Origin: Chlorops oryzae | Taxonomy: Eukaryota; Arthropoda; Insecta; Diptera; Chloropidae | Direction of reading: 5' to 3' | Length of the DNA: 64,000 nt | Assembly (NCBI GenBank): GCA_020466095.1 | Contig: CM035806.1 | Span: forward strand, 145,114,420 to 145,178,419 | Shown: piece after piece, positions 50,741-62,100 of the stretch | Numbering within the stretch: position 1 is the first letter of the stretch | Layout of the letters: every line of letters begins with the position of its first letter | Translations under genes and position numbers: made by a program | Notes under the pieces: generated by a model | What the model was told of the DNA's origin: nothing | Seen by the model: only the letters and a program-made list of their open reading frames with translations | Database searches by the model: none

Positions 50741-51360
50741 CAGATAGAGATACAGATAGAGAGAGAAATAAAGACAGAGTGATAATTAAAGAGGGAGAGA
50801 GGGACAGAGAGGGACAGAGTCGGAGAGAGCGGTAGAGAAAGAAGATGAGGGGGTGAGAGGGAGATAGAGGCAGAGAGAGGGAGAGAAAGGGAGAGAGAGG
50901 GAGTGAGACGGAGTGAGAGGGAGTGAGAGGTAGTGAAGGTAGTGATAGGTAGAGAGAGGGAGAGAGAAGAAGAGAGAGGGATACAGAGGGGAGAGAAGAA
51001 GAGAGAGGGATACAGAGGGAGAGAGAGTGATACAGAAGGAGAGAGAAGGAGAGAGAGAGTGATACAGAGGGAGAGAGAAGGAGAGAGAGGGATACAGAGG
51101 GAGAGAGAAAGAGAGCGAGAATACAGAGGAAGAGAGAGGTAGAGAAAGGGAGAGAGAAGGATAGAGTGTAGAGAGAGATATAAGGAGAGATAGAGAGATA
51201 TAGAGAGAGGTAAAGGGGGGTAAAGGGAGGTGTAGAGAGGTAGAGAGAGGCAGAGAGAGAACGAGAGAAACATATGCAAGGAGATTTAGAAAAATATAGA
51301 GCAGAATTCAAGGATATAGAAAAAAAGAGACATCGAAAAATATAGAGAAGTAGAGAGGCT
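50419..51360. repeat. Long impure polypurine region with GATA/GATACAGA variants
   Basis: About 940 bp rich in AGAGA with regular ATAGAGA and GGATACAGAGGGAGAGA variants. A pure (GA)n core lies at about 50683-50739. The repeated block GGATACAGAGGGAGAGA occurs several times between 50978 and 51110. Long minus-strand frames of Ser/Leu are artefacts. Confidence 0.9.
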
Positions 51361-51471
51361 GATTGATAGATAGGTAGGATGGAATTAAGAAGGAGTAAGA
51401 AAATAAAAGTTATTAAAAATTATTGAAAAAATGTCGAACTTAAGAGCTCATTTTACTTAAGCAACAGCATT

Positions 51472-52312
51472 GTTCCAATTAGAGTTGTAAAATTTAAGAA
51501 AAAATCGATTTTCGATTAATCGAAGACCTGCATAGTTATAAATCGATGTTGGATGATTAATTGAAGCAATAAATCGATTAAATCGATTAAATCATTTTTT
51601 CCAAACCTATTTATAATGTCTATTTTTTGTTTTCTGAAGTTTATAAAATAACAGAGTAACTGTATTTTTAAAAATATTCCTTCGCGAATGGGGTAAAAGT
51701 CGAAAAATAACGGTTGCCGTTCAACGCAACTACAAAGGGGAATTGCCAAAGAATCGAAGAGCAAGATTGACTTATGTTTAAGCAGTCAATCAATAATTGA
51801 GGTCTTTTACACTGTAGAAGTTGCAGATCGGAGGAGGAAGAAGAACCAGCAAGCCACCTCATGTGTCACTGCCCGAGTCTGGCCAGGAGAAAATCCAGGC
51901 TGCTCGACTCCTTCTTCTTCTGCTCCCTCACCGAGCTAACATCTGTTCGAATAAAAGACATGGCTCGCTTCATAAATGAGTCTAACTGGCTCCACCAAAG
52001 GGGGCAGCCACCCTAACCTAACCTTACCTAACGCTAGTCAATTAATGATATTCAATTATAGTTCTGTTCACTTTTGGAGGTGCATTCAGAAGAATTGATC
52101 GTCAATTTCTGTATTTTTTCCATTTTTACATATCGTTTTGCTCATATTTTAAACATTTTCCAGAGTTTCCAAAAAAATTTAACATCGAAAGAAAAAATCG
52201 ATTTTATTAAAAATCGAAAAAAACATAATCGATTCTAAAAAAATCGATCGAAAGCCAAAAAAATCGATTAAATCGAAACTTTGAATGTTTTTTTTACAAC
52301 CCTAGTTCCAAT
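51472..52312. mobile_element. hAT-type element with 8-bp target duplication
   Basis: The body is 51480-52304 (825 bp). The left end TAGAGTTGTAAAA pairs with the right end TTTTACAACCCTA with one mismatch. GTTCCAAT flanks both sides exactly (51472-51479 and 52305-52312), an 8-bp target duplication as in hAT elements. Both subterminal zones are rich in ATCGATT (at least six copies within about 110 bp of each end). A LINE fragment sits inside (51794-52035). No transposase frame is left. Confidence 0.8.
51794..52035 (+). mobile_element. 5'-truncated LINE 3' end nested in the hAT-type element
   Basis: Translation of the plus strand after an in-frame TGA at about 51798 reads GLLHCRSCRSEEEEEPASHL and onward, with a C-x2-C-x10-H-x4-C finger, then an RFINESNWLHQRGQPP end and a TAA at about 52013. 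This is the tail of a Jockey/I/R1-like ORF2. After the stop comes CCTAACCTAACCTTACCTAA as the 3' tail. The flanks AGTCAATCAAT (51783-51793) and AGTCAATTAAT (52036-52046) differ by one base, consistent with a target-site duplication. The copy has no catalytic domains. It differs in sequence from the LINE tail at 4788, so at least two families are present. Confidence 0.8.
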
Positions 52313-53565
52313 TGCTTCAGCTACGGAAAATGGAACATCTTCTTCGCAATAATATACAAAAATGTCATTGGATCTCCTTGTATTTAGAATTAAATTCGAA
52401 TGGAAGGTATTAAAGAAGGAATAACTGAGGCGCCAAAAGGTTCCCATCAAAAGAGCCCTCGAAATTCTACGAGTATTTTCGCGTTATTACGTGAACTTCA
52501 GATAAAAGCGTACCTATAAAATGATAAAATTGAAAAGAAGGAATTAAAATTTCATTTCGAGACTATTTTTGGTTCTCTATCGTTTTTTATATGAATTTAT
52601 GAGCTCGCAATAAATCATGCGAGGTTTGAAAAAGCGCTGAGCCCAAAGACATGAACAGAAGAGTCATTAAAATTATTCTTTTCCTTGATTTGCTTTTCTA
52701 TCTCCCATAAAAAAATAAAGGACAACACAAAAGATGCAACAAAGCCAAACGACGATTGATCGAGCCTAACAAAAAAAAAAAAATAAATAAATAAAATGAT
52801 ATAAAACGAAATAAAAAAAACTTTGGGTCCAAATCACATTTTGGCCTTTCGGAAAATTCATTTTCTTAAATTGTAACGAAATCTTCTGATCTCGTTTTGT
52901 GTCCCGGGGCCATTCCCTTTTGAAGCGTTGACGACTTTTACGAGCCTTCGAGAGTCAAGATTCAAGAATCGATCATAATAAAACTGGATCATCAATTAAA
53001 AAATTTTTGGACACTGCCTCCGTCTACATCGTCGTCGTCGTTGTCGTTATCGAGTCGACGACTTTTATGACTCTTATGAAATCATATCGAAAGAAAATAT
53101 GCGACGATTCGGAGTCATCACTCGAAGAGGGGAAAAGACAGTTATCGCTGCTCACACAAACAAAGGTTGGCCCAATTGATCTTGCTGTGAGAGCCTTTTT
53201 CGTAAATTGATTTCTTCGGGTTTCGTTTTTTTTTTTTCTTTCTTTATAATTTTTGTTCTCAATAATTTTAATGCACCTTCGGAGGTAGGCCTATTTATGT
53301 TGATGATAAATTGCTTTCTACTGCCGAACGGTAATTTTGAACAACACCTTGCTCATTCTTTTTTCTTCAGTTTAGCTCTGTTGTTTCTACTCCTCCGTGT
53401 GACTTGCTCAGTTATATAGAATCAATATTCTCTTGACGGTAGAACGCTACCGGCTGTCGAAAAATACGTCTACGCTGAGGGCTTATAAACGCAACAATCG
53501 CTGTTAGATTAGAGCTAACTAATTGCCAGACTAAAGCCCCAAATCACTAAGGAGTACAAGAATAG
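52313..53565. other. Non-coding, no gene seen
   Basis: AT-rich with A-runs at 52770-52783 and a T-run at 53227-53239. CGTCGTCGTTGTCG at 53029-53045 is a small trinucleotide run. Nothing is assignable. Confidence 0.5.
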
Positions 53566-53569
53566 TCCA

Positions 53570-53597
53570 GAGAGAGCGAGAGAGAGCGAGGAGAGAG

Positions 53598-53642
<45 letters not shown>

Positions 53643-53688
53643 CGAGAGATATGAGAGAGGAGAGAGAGAGAGAGAGCGAGAGATATAA

Positions 53689-53728
<40 letters not shown>

Positions 53729-53757
53729 GAGAGAGAGAGAGAGAGAGCGAGAGATAG
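53570..53757. repeat. GA-rich polypurine tract
   Basis: About 190 bp of (GA)n with GCGAGAGA and GATATGAGAGA interruptions. Confidence 0.95.
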
Positions 53758-55588
53758 ATATTGTAAATAGTTCAATGTTAGAAACTGGTCTGAAATTGCG
53801 AAATTCCGAAATTAGTTCACTTGGGGACTAGTTTCCGGGACGACTCTTCTCTAGGAGACTCTACCCAATTTCAAAACAGTCCCACGCAAATCGCTACCAA
53901 AACCCTAATCCATGCTGCTGACTGTTATTTACGTCTCCACTTAGCATCTGTAATATTCGATTCGATAGTCCAATCGATCGTTCAAGTTCGGACGGCCATA
54001 TGAGCATATGAGCTGATTCCGGGACGGAATAATGTTAATTTTTCGGACTTCATGGGATTTGATTTTCCAATTTCGAAGATATGTTTTTGCATTTTATATC
54101 TCGATGGAAATAGAAATATTCATAGTTTCAGTTACAGGGGGAAACTCATTTTTATAGGATATGGTAGAGTAGTGAGAGCAGTGGGTGTTTGTAAACCGCA
54201 AAATTGGAACTTAGTTGCAAAAGAGTTTTCGGAGGCCAAAGAAAGAAACGGAAACGGAATTTTGTGAATGAAATTTCGCTCTTTTTGACCATCGTTTACG
54301 ATGAATTGCTTTCTTTGGATTTGCAAACTTCAAATTTTGGTAAAAACTCATGAGTAATCGCTCTCGCTTTCAGTACAAATTGCTCGCTCTCCTATCAGAT
54401 CGAAACTCTGTGAACAAAGTACAACGTCCAACGTCGATGTGTGGTTTCTCTGTAATTTTTCGCATTCCAAAATTAGCGTTTTCCTCTTTTAATGTGATTT
54501 TTTTCGGCTTTTGGTTTTTGTTTTTTTTTTTTGTTTCTTCTTTTTTTTTTGGTTTGAGATATTTTCTGATTTTCAAATTTTGATTTTGATTAATTTCACG
54601 AATCATTCCACCTGCAGGCGATGGTTGCTTCGCTCATGGTCTCTCACAGGCCCCGACCAGACACGCGTTCAAACTCTTTGGATATGCAAAATAGTTAAAT
54701 ACCGTTTTGTTGTTGTGGTTGTTGTTGTTGTTGTTGTTGTTGTTATGGTTGTGGTTGTGTTGTGGTTGCTTTTCAGCTCTGCTCATTTGTTTAACGCTTG
54801 ATTGAGGCATTTCGACATTTGCCAAAGCAACCATCTAATATATCGTCTTCTTCTAAGTCCCCTTGCCCATTCTTCACCATCTCGTAGGCTTCTTCGTCTT
54901 CGTCTTCTTCTTCTTCGACTTCATCTCTTTCCGAAATGGAATTCATAAAACGCCAAAGTTATCAATCAAAGTTTCGCGTTAAAAAAGCATCAAGTTGAAA
55001 CGATGGAGCACAACAAAGAACAAAAAAAAATATATAAAAAAAAAATTGGTTAGAAAAAACTTTTAAAAAAATCCGAAAAACGGGGTTTACAGTTCGAGGA
55101 ACAGGTAGAATTCTTGTCTATGCTGTTTTCCATACGTTTTCTTAATAATTTTTAAATGGGGAAAAAAAAAGTTAATTAATTTTTTCCAATTTTTCTGATT
55201 ATTTATTTATTTATATTTTGCTTTGTAAGCAGAACACGCACAGCGGGAGGTATTGACGCGCTCTCGGTATCGTGTGCGGGGTGGCAAGGACGAGAAAGGC
55301 AGGCAACGTGTATATGCAACAGGTAGGTACCCCTCATTCGACCGAGATAAGATGATTAGTTAAATTAACAACATCATTATCAGAATCATAATCGCCATCA
55401 ATTGGCTTAGTCGTTTCGACTAAGTGTCGATGATCAAGTCGGTTTAGCCTTCAAATTTCAGCGTGATGCTGTTCTATGCGCGTTTGTTCGTCTAAAGACT
55501 AGGAGTTTCTGGCGTTAAAGAGAACGAAGCTACAGAATCTTACGATAGGAAATAGAAAACAAAATTTTGAAGTTTGAAAGTATTTTTA
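53758..55588. other. Non-coding, no gene seen
   Basis: Includes T-runs at 54519-54552, (TTG)n with GGTTG variants at 54708-54765 and a TTCTTCG run at 54888-54920. No gene is recognised. Confidence 0.5.
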
Positions 55589-56230
55589 GAGAGAGGGAGA
55601 GAGAGTGGGAAGGAGGGAGATAGAGTGAGAAGGAGGGAGAGAGAGTGAGAGAGATATGGAGAAGGATGGAGTGGGAGAGATGGGGGGAGAGAAGGATAGA
55701 GAGGGAGAGAGAGAAGGAGAGAGAGGGTGAGAGGGGGAGATAGAGGGAGAGAGGGGGAGAGAGAGGGTGAGAGAGGGTGAGAGAGGGAGAGAGAGTGAGA
55801 GAGGAGAGGAGAGAGAGGGGAGAGAGAGGGAGAGAAGGGAGAGAGGGGAGAGAGGGAGAGAGGGAGAGAGAGGGAGAGAGAGGGAGAGGAGAGGGAGAGA
55901 GAGGGAGAGAGGGAGAGAGAGGGGGAGAGAGAGGGAGAGAGAGGGAGAGAGAGGGAGAGAGAGGAGAGAGAGGAGGAGAGAGGAGGGAGAGAGAGGGGAG
56001 AGAGGGAGAGAGAGGGGAGAGAGAGGGAGGAGAGAGGGAGAGAGAGAGAGGAGAGAGAGGGAGAGAGAGGGAGAGAGAGGAGAGAGAGGAGAGGAGGAGA
56101 GAGAGGGAGAGGAGGGAGAGAGAGGGGAGAGAGAGGGAGAGAGAGGAGAGGAGAGAGGGAGAAGAGGAGAGAGAGGAGGAGGAGAGAGAGGGTAGAGGGA
56201 GAGAGTGGGTGAAAACGCGAAAGACGGAGA
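55589..56230. repeat. Polypurine tract of GAGAGAGGGA units
   Basis: About 640 bp, G-richer than the other purine tracts, with GAGAGAGGGA decamers in many variants. It opens Glu/Arg/Gly-rich frames in two phases (142 and 154 residues), which are artefacts. Its GGGG and GGGA clusters differ from the (GA)n tracts elsewhere. Confidence 0.95.
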
Positions 56231-57231
56231 GTTGCTTTTAAAAATTTAAACTCGTTGCTATAAAGCTGTAATTTCTGTTATATTTATGGGTTACGGTCCA
56301 ATGCAAAAAACTTTTTACACTCCAATATGATTTGATGTTCTCCATTCAAGGTGAACGCGCATGCGTACGTACTTCTTCACACAGCGGCGACGCCGTCCGA
56401 TGTGACGCGGCGTGTGTGGCCGTTGCGGTTGCAACATTTTAATTAACGACCCAAAAGAGTTCTCTTAAAATACATAAAAACTATAATCAACAATAACAAC
56501 GACGACAACAACAAAAACAACAACAACAGCAGCAAGAGCAAAAGAAAACGCCACAGCGACAAAAGATCACTGGCTACGCTTTGAATACTTTCTACAGAAG
56601 TATGAAAAATCAATAAAGGCAAAAACAAAACAAAACAAAAAAAAAAAAAAAACAAAGTCGAAGCTGTGTCGATTCTCTCGCATCCACGTCTTCGGGTCTA
56701 TGCTACACTGTGTGCTCTCATTAACATAATTTACTTAATTAATTTGAGCGTATAACAATCCGAGAACTTTCGAAGTTTTCCACTCGAAGTGCGCTTTGGC
56801 TTTTCTCGAAAATTATGTTAAAAAATCTATTTTTTTTTTATTATTATTTTTGTTTTGTTTTTCCTTTCTTAATTTGTCAACTCGCGCGTTCCAGAAATGT
56901 CGGAAGAGTCTTTTAACCGAAAGTCGCACACGCTCATTCAGAGGTGCGAAGCGGTACCTTTCGACTAGTGGACGGATAGCGCAGGGACCCACCACGTCGT
57001 GAGAGAAAAATTGGAAAAACCAATGTGACGTTAAGTGAAACTTTCAACTTTTCTTTGTTTTTTATTATAAAAAAAAATAAATAAATAAAAAAAAGCTTTC
57101 CGAGTTTAACAGAGTGAGAGAAGAGACCCAAAAATGAAGAGGACACAACGAAAATAAAATATGGCAACCAGTTGTGACAAGGATCACAGTGAATGGAAGA
57201 GTGAAATACCGAAATTATAATTTATGTATAC

Positions 57232-57232
<1 letters not shown>
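56231..57232. other. Non-coding, no gene seen
   Basis: A short CG-rich island lies at about 56346-56435 (GCGCATGCG, GCGGCGACGCCG, GACGCGGCGTG), followed by a CAA/CAG run (56485-56540) and A-runs. The CG-rich stretch may be a regulatory piece, but I cannot identify it. Confidence 0.45.
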
Positions 57233-57530
<298 letters not shown>

Positions 57531-59066
57531 ATGGGGTGAAGTAAAATATTGAGAGAAAGAGCGAAACTAGAAAAAGACAGATAACAAAGGGAAGGAAATG
57601 GGAGTGTATTTGTTTGGTAAAGAATGCGAAAATAGGAGTGAAAGAGGGAAAATGAAGTCCTGAAATAGATAGGACGAGAGCTGAGAGGGACACGAAGAAG
57701 TAGTAGAAGAGACATGAAATGATAAAAAGATGGAAAGGAAGAAAATGCAGAAAGGGTGAGAGTATTGTGGATCGAGGGGGGCTAGTGATAGAGAGAATGA
57801 GAGGGGTAAGGAGAAAGATAATGAGCGAGATATTGAGACAGAGAACGAGAGGGAAAGCGAGAGTGAGAAAGAGAAACTAAGAGAGAGAATGGGAGAAACA
57901 ATGAGATGGGCATTGAATAGATTAATATAATGTACCTATATTTTCGAATTTCCTGCAGTAGGTATCCTAAACTAATATCATTTCATAATACTAAAGATTA
58001 CTGATATCGAAAACTTCTTTCATATTCTCACAATAAAAAAAATTGTTGTTTAATCCTCAACATTTTAGGGTACTAAATTATTTGACATTTACTGCTCTAC
58101 TTGCACGCCCACTTGACAAGAAGTCAATACAGCCCTAAGGTATTCTCTTAAATTGAAGATCACTTTGTTCTCAGAGTTTTTTTTTTTTTGTTTTCTCTTA
58201 TTCCTTGTTTCATATTGCAATGGGTGAGGCAGCAAGGCACATTCGGGCATTCACACCGGCGAACAGGACCCCTCGTCATTCGATTGTTTGTCTTCAGACA
58301 CTTTTACAACATTTTGATGCATTTTATTGGTCTCGGATTTTTCGGGTTCTTTCTTTCTTATTGGCATCGTGCATTGTTCTTCGAATCGCAGCGAACTGTG
58401 TCAAGTCAAAATATTTATTGAGTTCAGCGATCATGTTCGCTTTTATTCACCTCGCACATATCGATTTGGACAAATGACAAATTTTTTCGTTGTTCCACAA
58501 ACTTAAAATGTTCGAAAAGGCAAGACGAAACGACGCGAAACGCAACGGGCCAAACAGATCTTAGCTGAGCTGGACTGAATGCGAAAGAACACGTATTTAA
58601 ATGCATATTTCGTGGATCGATCGCAGTGGCTCGCTTTTACAGAGAGAGAGAGAGAGAGAGGATAACTCTCAATGCAGTACAGCGTCCGTTTGGCTTTCGG
58701 CAAAACTGATAAATGCTCTGCTCGTGAAATTTTGTCGCATTTTTTTTTTTTTTAGTTTTTTTGCGACATCGCCGATCTAGATAAATGAGCTCGCGCCGTA
58801 CAGAAATTTGAAAATTTATTAACACTCGATCGGCTTGCAGATGATCGCCTTGTTGCCTTTTTGGTGGGTGCATTTCTCGCTGTTATAAATTATGCACTTA
58901 AGCTGAGGGTGTAGGTACAGGCCAGACCAGACCAGGATCATTGCCAAACGTGGATGGGGATCGGGCTCGGATTCAGGTAGACATGTTCCGCGTAATTTTA
59001 TAGATGTTTCGGACACAAGAAATCAAACAACAATAAACTATACAAAGCGAAAAAGCGAATGAAAGA

Positions 59067-59070
<4 letters not shown>
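57531..59070. other. Non-coding, purine-rich then AT-rich; no gene seen
   Basis: 57531-57905 is purine-rich with scattered GAGAGA words. A small (GA)n lies at 58641-58661. The rest is ordinary AT-rich sequence without assignable features. Confidence 0.5.

Positions 59071-59071
<1 letters not shown>

Positions 59072-59127
<56 letters not shown>
59072..59127. repeat. (GA)n microsatellite
   Basis: A near-perfect GA dinucleotide run of about 55 bp. Confidence 0.95.
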
Positions 59128-59131
<4 letters not shown>

Positions 59132-62100
59132 CAGAGGAGCAAAATCTCCCTTGAATTCGTCTCCCGCTGAGTCGGTGACACTGACACCGAAGTAGATTTT
59201 TTAAGCTTGATAAAATCAAGAGCACAAAATCGAGAATTGGTTTGTTTGTGTGGCTAGCAAAATGTGTGTGGCTGTTGTGGCGGCCTAAATTATGATGATT
59301 CTCGAGCGACCACAGCATGATTAGGTGCGTCCGAGACTGCGTACCCAACCGCATGCTTGCCCAACTGCCATTTGATGTGTCAAATATGTCTCGCCAGACT
59401 CACGATTATCATCGTTTTAATTGATTCAAATCTAAATGAAAAAACAAACAAAACCGCGATGAATTGATCCAGTGCTATCGAATCAACTTGAAATTCCTTC
59501 AACAAAATCCAAATTCGATAAACATGAATGTAACCAAGAAAATGATTTAGTGAAGAAGGCACATAATCGACGTACCTACGATTATTAGGGAATTGGCCCA
59601 TTCCCATTCACAGTCACTCATCCAGCTAACTTAAAATTTCCATAAAATGAAGAGCTTATGTACGCAAATGCTCCACATTAACCGGAGAAGAAGCGTTGGC
59701 CACTTATGTATGTTGTGCACTTAAAAACGAAAAATTATAATTTGTCATAAAAGATCGGGCGCTTATGCACATTGCACGTCATATAAAGACTAGTTTTATT
59801 GCTCCCAGATGGAGTCAGCGTCGTCGGAGTGTGGAATCGATGCTTCATCATTGAACGTTTGACCACCGCTCAATCGATCGTTTCAATGAATATCTATGAT
59901 CACGACCGTGAAAATCATGAATACACATCGGCATCGACCGCAGAGGGGGTCCAACAACTTGTAATACGATCTTGAAGCCTTTACTAAAATTCAGCAAGCG
60001 ATGCAAAGGCTAATGAAGCTGACGCCAAAGAGAGAGAGAGCAACAATTTAAAACAGAAAACCAAAAAAAAAATATATATATATATACATTCCCTATACAG
60101 AAAACGTGAGAGAAACGAATCAATCGAACTTAATGGATAATCGGTTATGATAAAATCCTGGAAAACTTAAGATTTTAAAGTAAATCTACTGGTCTTTTAA
60201 GAGCTAGCTTATCAGCCAGAAAACCCTCAAAGACCAAACAATATAATAATTAGCTCATCAAAGAGTGGCCACGATGGAAATATAAACAAACAAAAAACAC
60301 TACAAAAAATTAAAAATGAATAATCCAACAACAAAAACCTGCAAGAGTACATCTGGCAAACGACCTTGTCGTATAACTTATTTTCAACCACAATTAAGTT
60401 GCTTGTCACAGAAAAAAATCAACTACTCCACCTTCTTGCCGAGCAATCAAGAATAGACAAAATTGAAAAAATTAATTCATAGAAGTTATAATAAAAGAAG
60501 CAAAATAATAGAAATAATAATAGTGAAAACTTCTTATGAAATCGAAAAGTGAACAATAAAGGGGAGAAACAATTGAAAAAATTTTTTTTAAACCCATCCT
60601 AATCTACGCGTGCACATCTTGAGCTGCTCGTGTGCATTAGCGATTTGCCTTGTTCTGGGTTTCCAACTGATGCGACGACGACTCGACTCTTTGCCAAATG
60701 ACACAAAACTCGTATGCCAACGAACAAAATTGCACAACAATAGCATTAACACCAAAAACAACAACAGCAACAGAAACATCAACAACAGAAACAATCGAAT
60801 TAATAAGCTTAACCAAGTGCGCTTTACGAACCATTGAAGCTTGGCATTGCTCCCAACTCGGCCCATGCCATGCCATTCTTCCACTGCAATTCGAAATCTT
60901 GCTTCCATTGTCTTCCATTTGATAATGATGTCTTAAGTCGCTTTCCATAATCACAAAAGATGATATCATCGCTTACAACAAATAAACTTGAAGAAACAAA
61001 AGTAACAACAAGAATATATCATAGAAGAAGCACCAAAATAAGAACTATGAGACGGAAAAGAAAAATAGCACTGCAATTATTTACCATTAATATTAGTTGA
61101 CCAAGTTACTGATTCGATTAAAAAAACTCGACTTGAAAAAAAAATTTCGTATGTTTGTGATTATCGATGGAGAAATTCAAATGATCGGTTGAGTATGCGC
61201 TCATCACCGTTATTGACTGAAAACTATTCGACCCACGTTTGGTACTTAAAACGTTTTATATATGCATTTTATTTTTTTTTTTTACAAAAACACTTAACTA
61301 TAATATAACCAATGAACGGAATTTACTCATCTCCGCCCTGCATTAGGCACCAAATTTTTCATTCTCTGTGTAGTTACCCCTTAAGGTAAGTAGGTAAACA
61401 TAGATTTCGTGAAACGGAAAGAAGAAGGCGAATTTTATGCATTTACAAGGAAATCGAAATTTCGGGAAAGCGACCTTTTGATACGAGCTTCGTATAAGAT
61501 TGGATTCTGACCTACATTGGACACCACCACGTTGTAGACATCATGCTAGGTAAGAGATTTAATGAATAAATAAATAAATTTTGCAGCTCAAAACAGCCAA
61601 AAATTGCAAAGAAAATGACCAAAAAGAGATACAACTCAGCGAAAAAAGAAAACAAAGTTAATAAGAAGAACAAAAACGAACCGCATTCAAAACAAAATGA
61701 GACAATATGGCGAATTTAAGTCTACATGGATTGACAATTGACAGGCAACGACTTTGTAGTCTGATTGAAGCATCATTGACTAGAGGTCATACCGGTGGCT
61801 GAATGGATGAAGAGGAACGCATGGCACAGCGATTTGTGATTTTACACTTGAAAGGCCAGAGAAGCCAACCAGTAAACTAGCCAACCATCTAACCAATTGA
61901 GCTCCAAAAACGTGGACATACATTGATTTGCCTTATTATATGCAAATTATGTTTACACGATGACAGTACCAAGGTAGAGCTAAGTAGAAATGGGGGACGG
62001 GGGAGCGGTTCTGAGGCAACAAGGATGATTACAAGTACAAGGGGCAGAAATAAGTTGGTCAGACAGAAATTGTAAGCAGCCTTGATTGAATGATGTTGCC

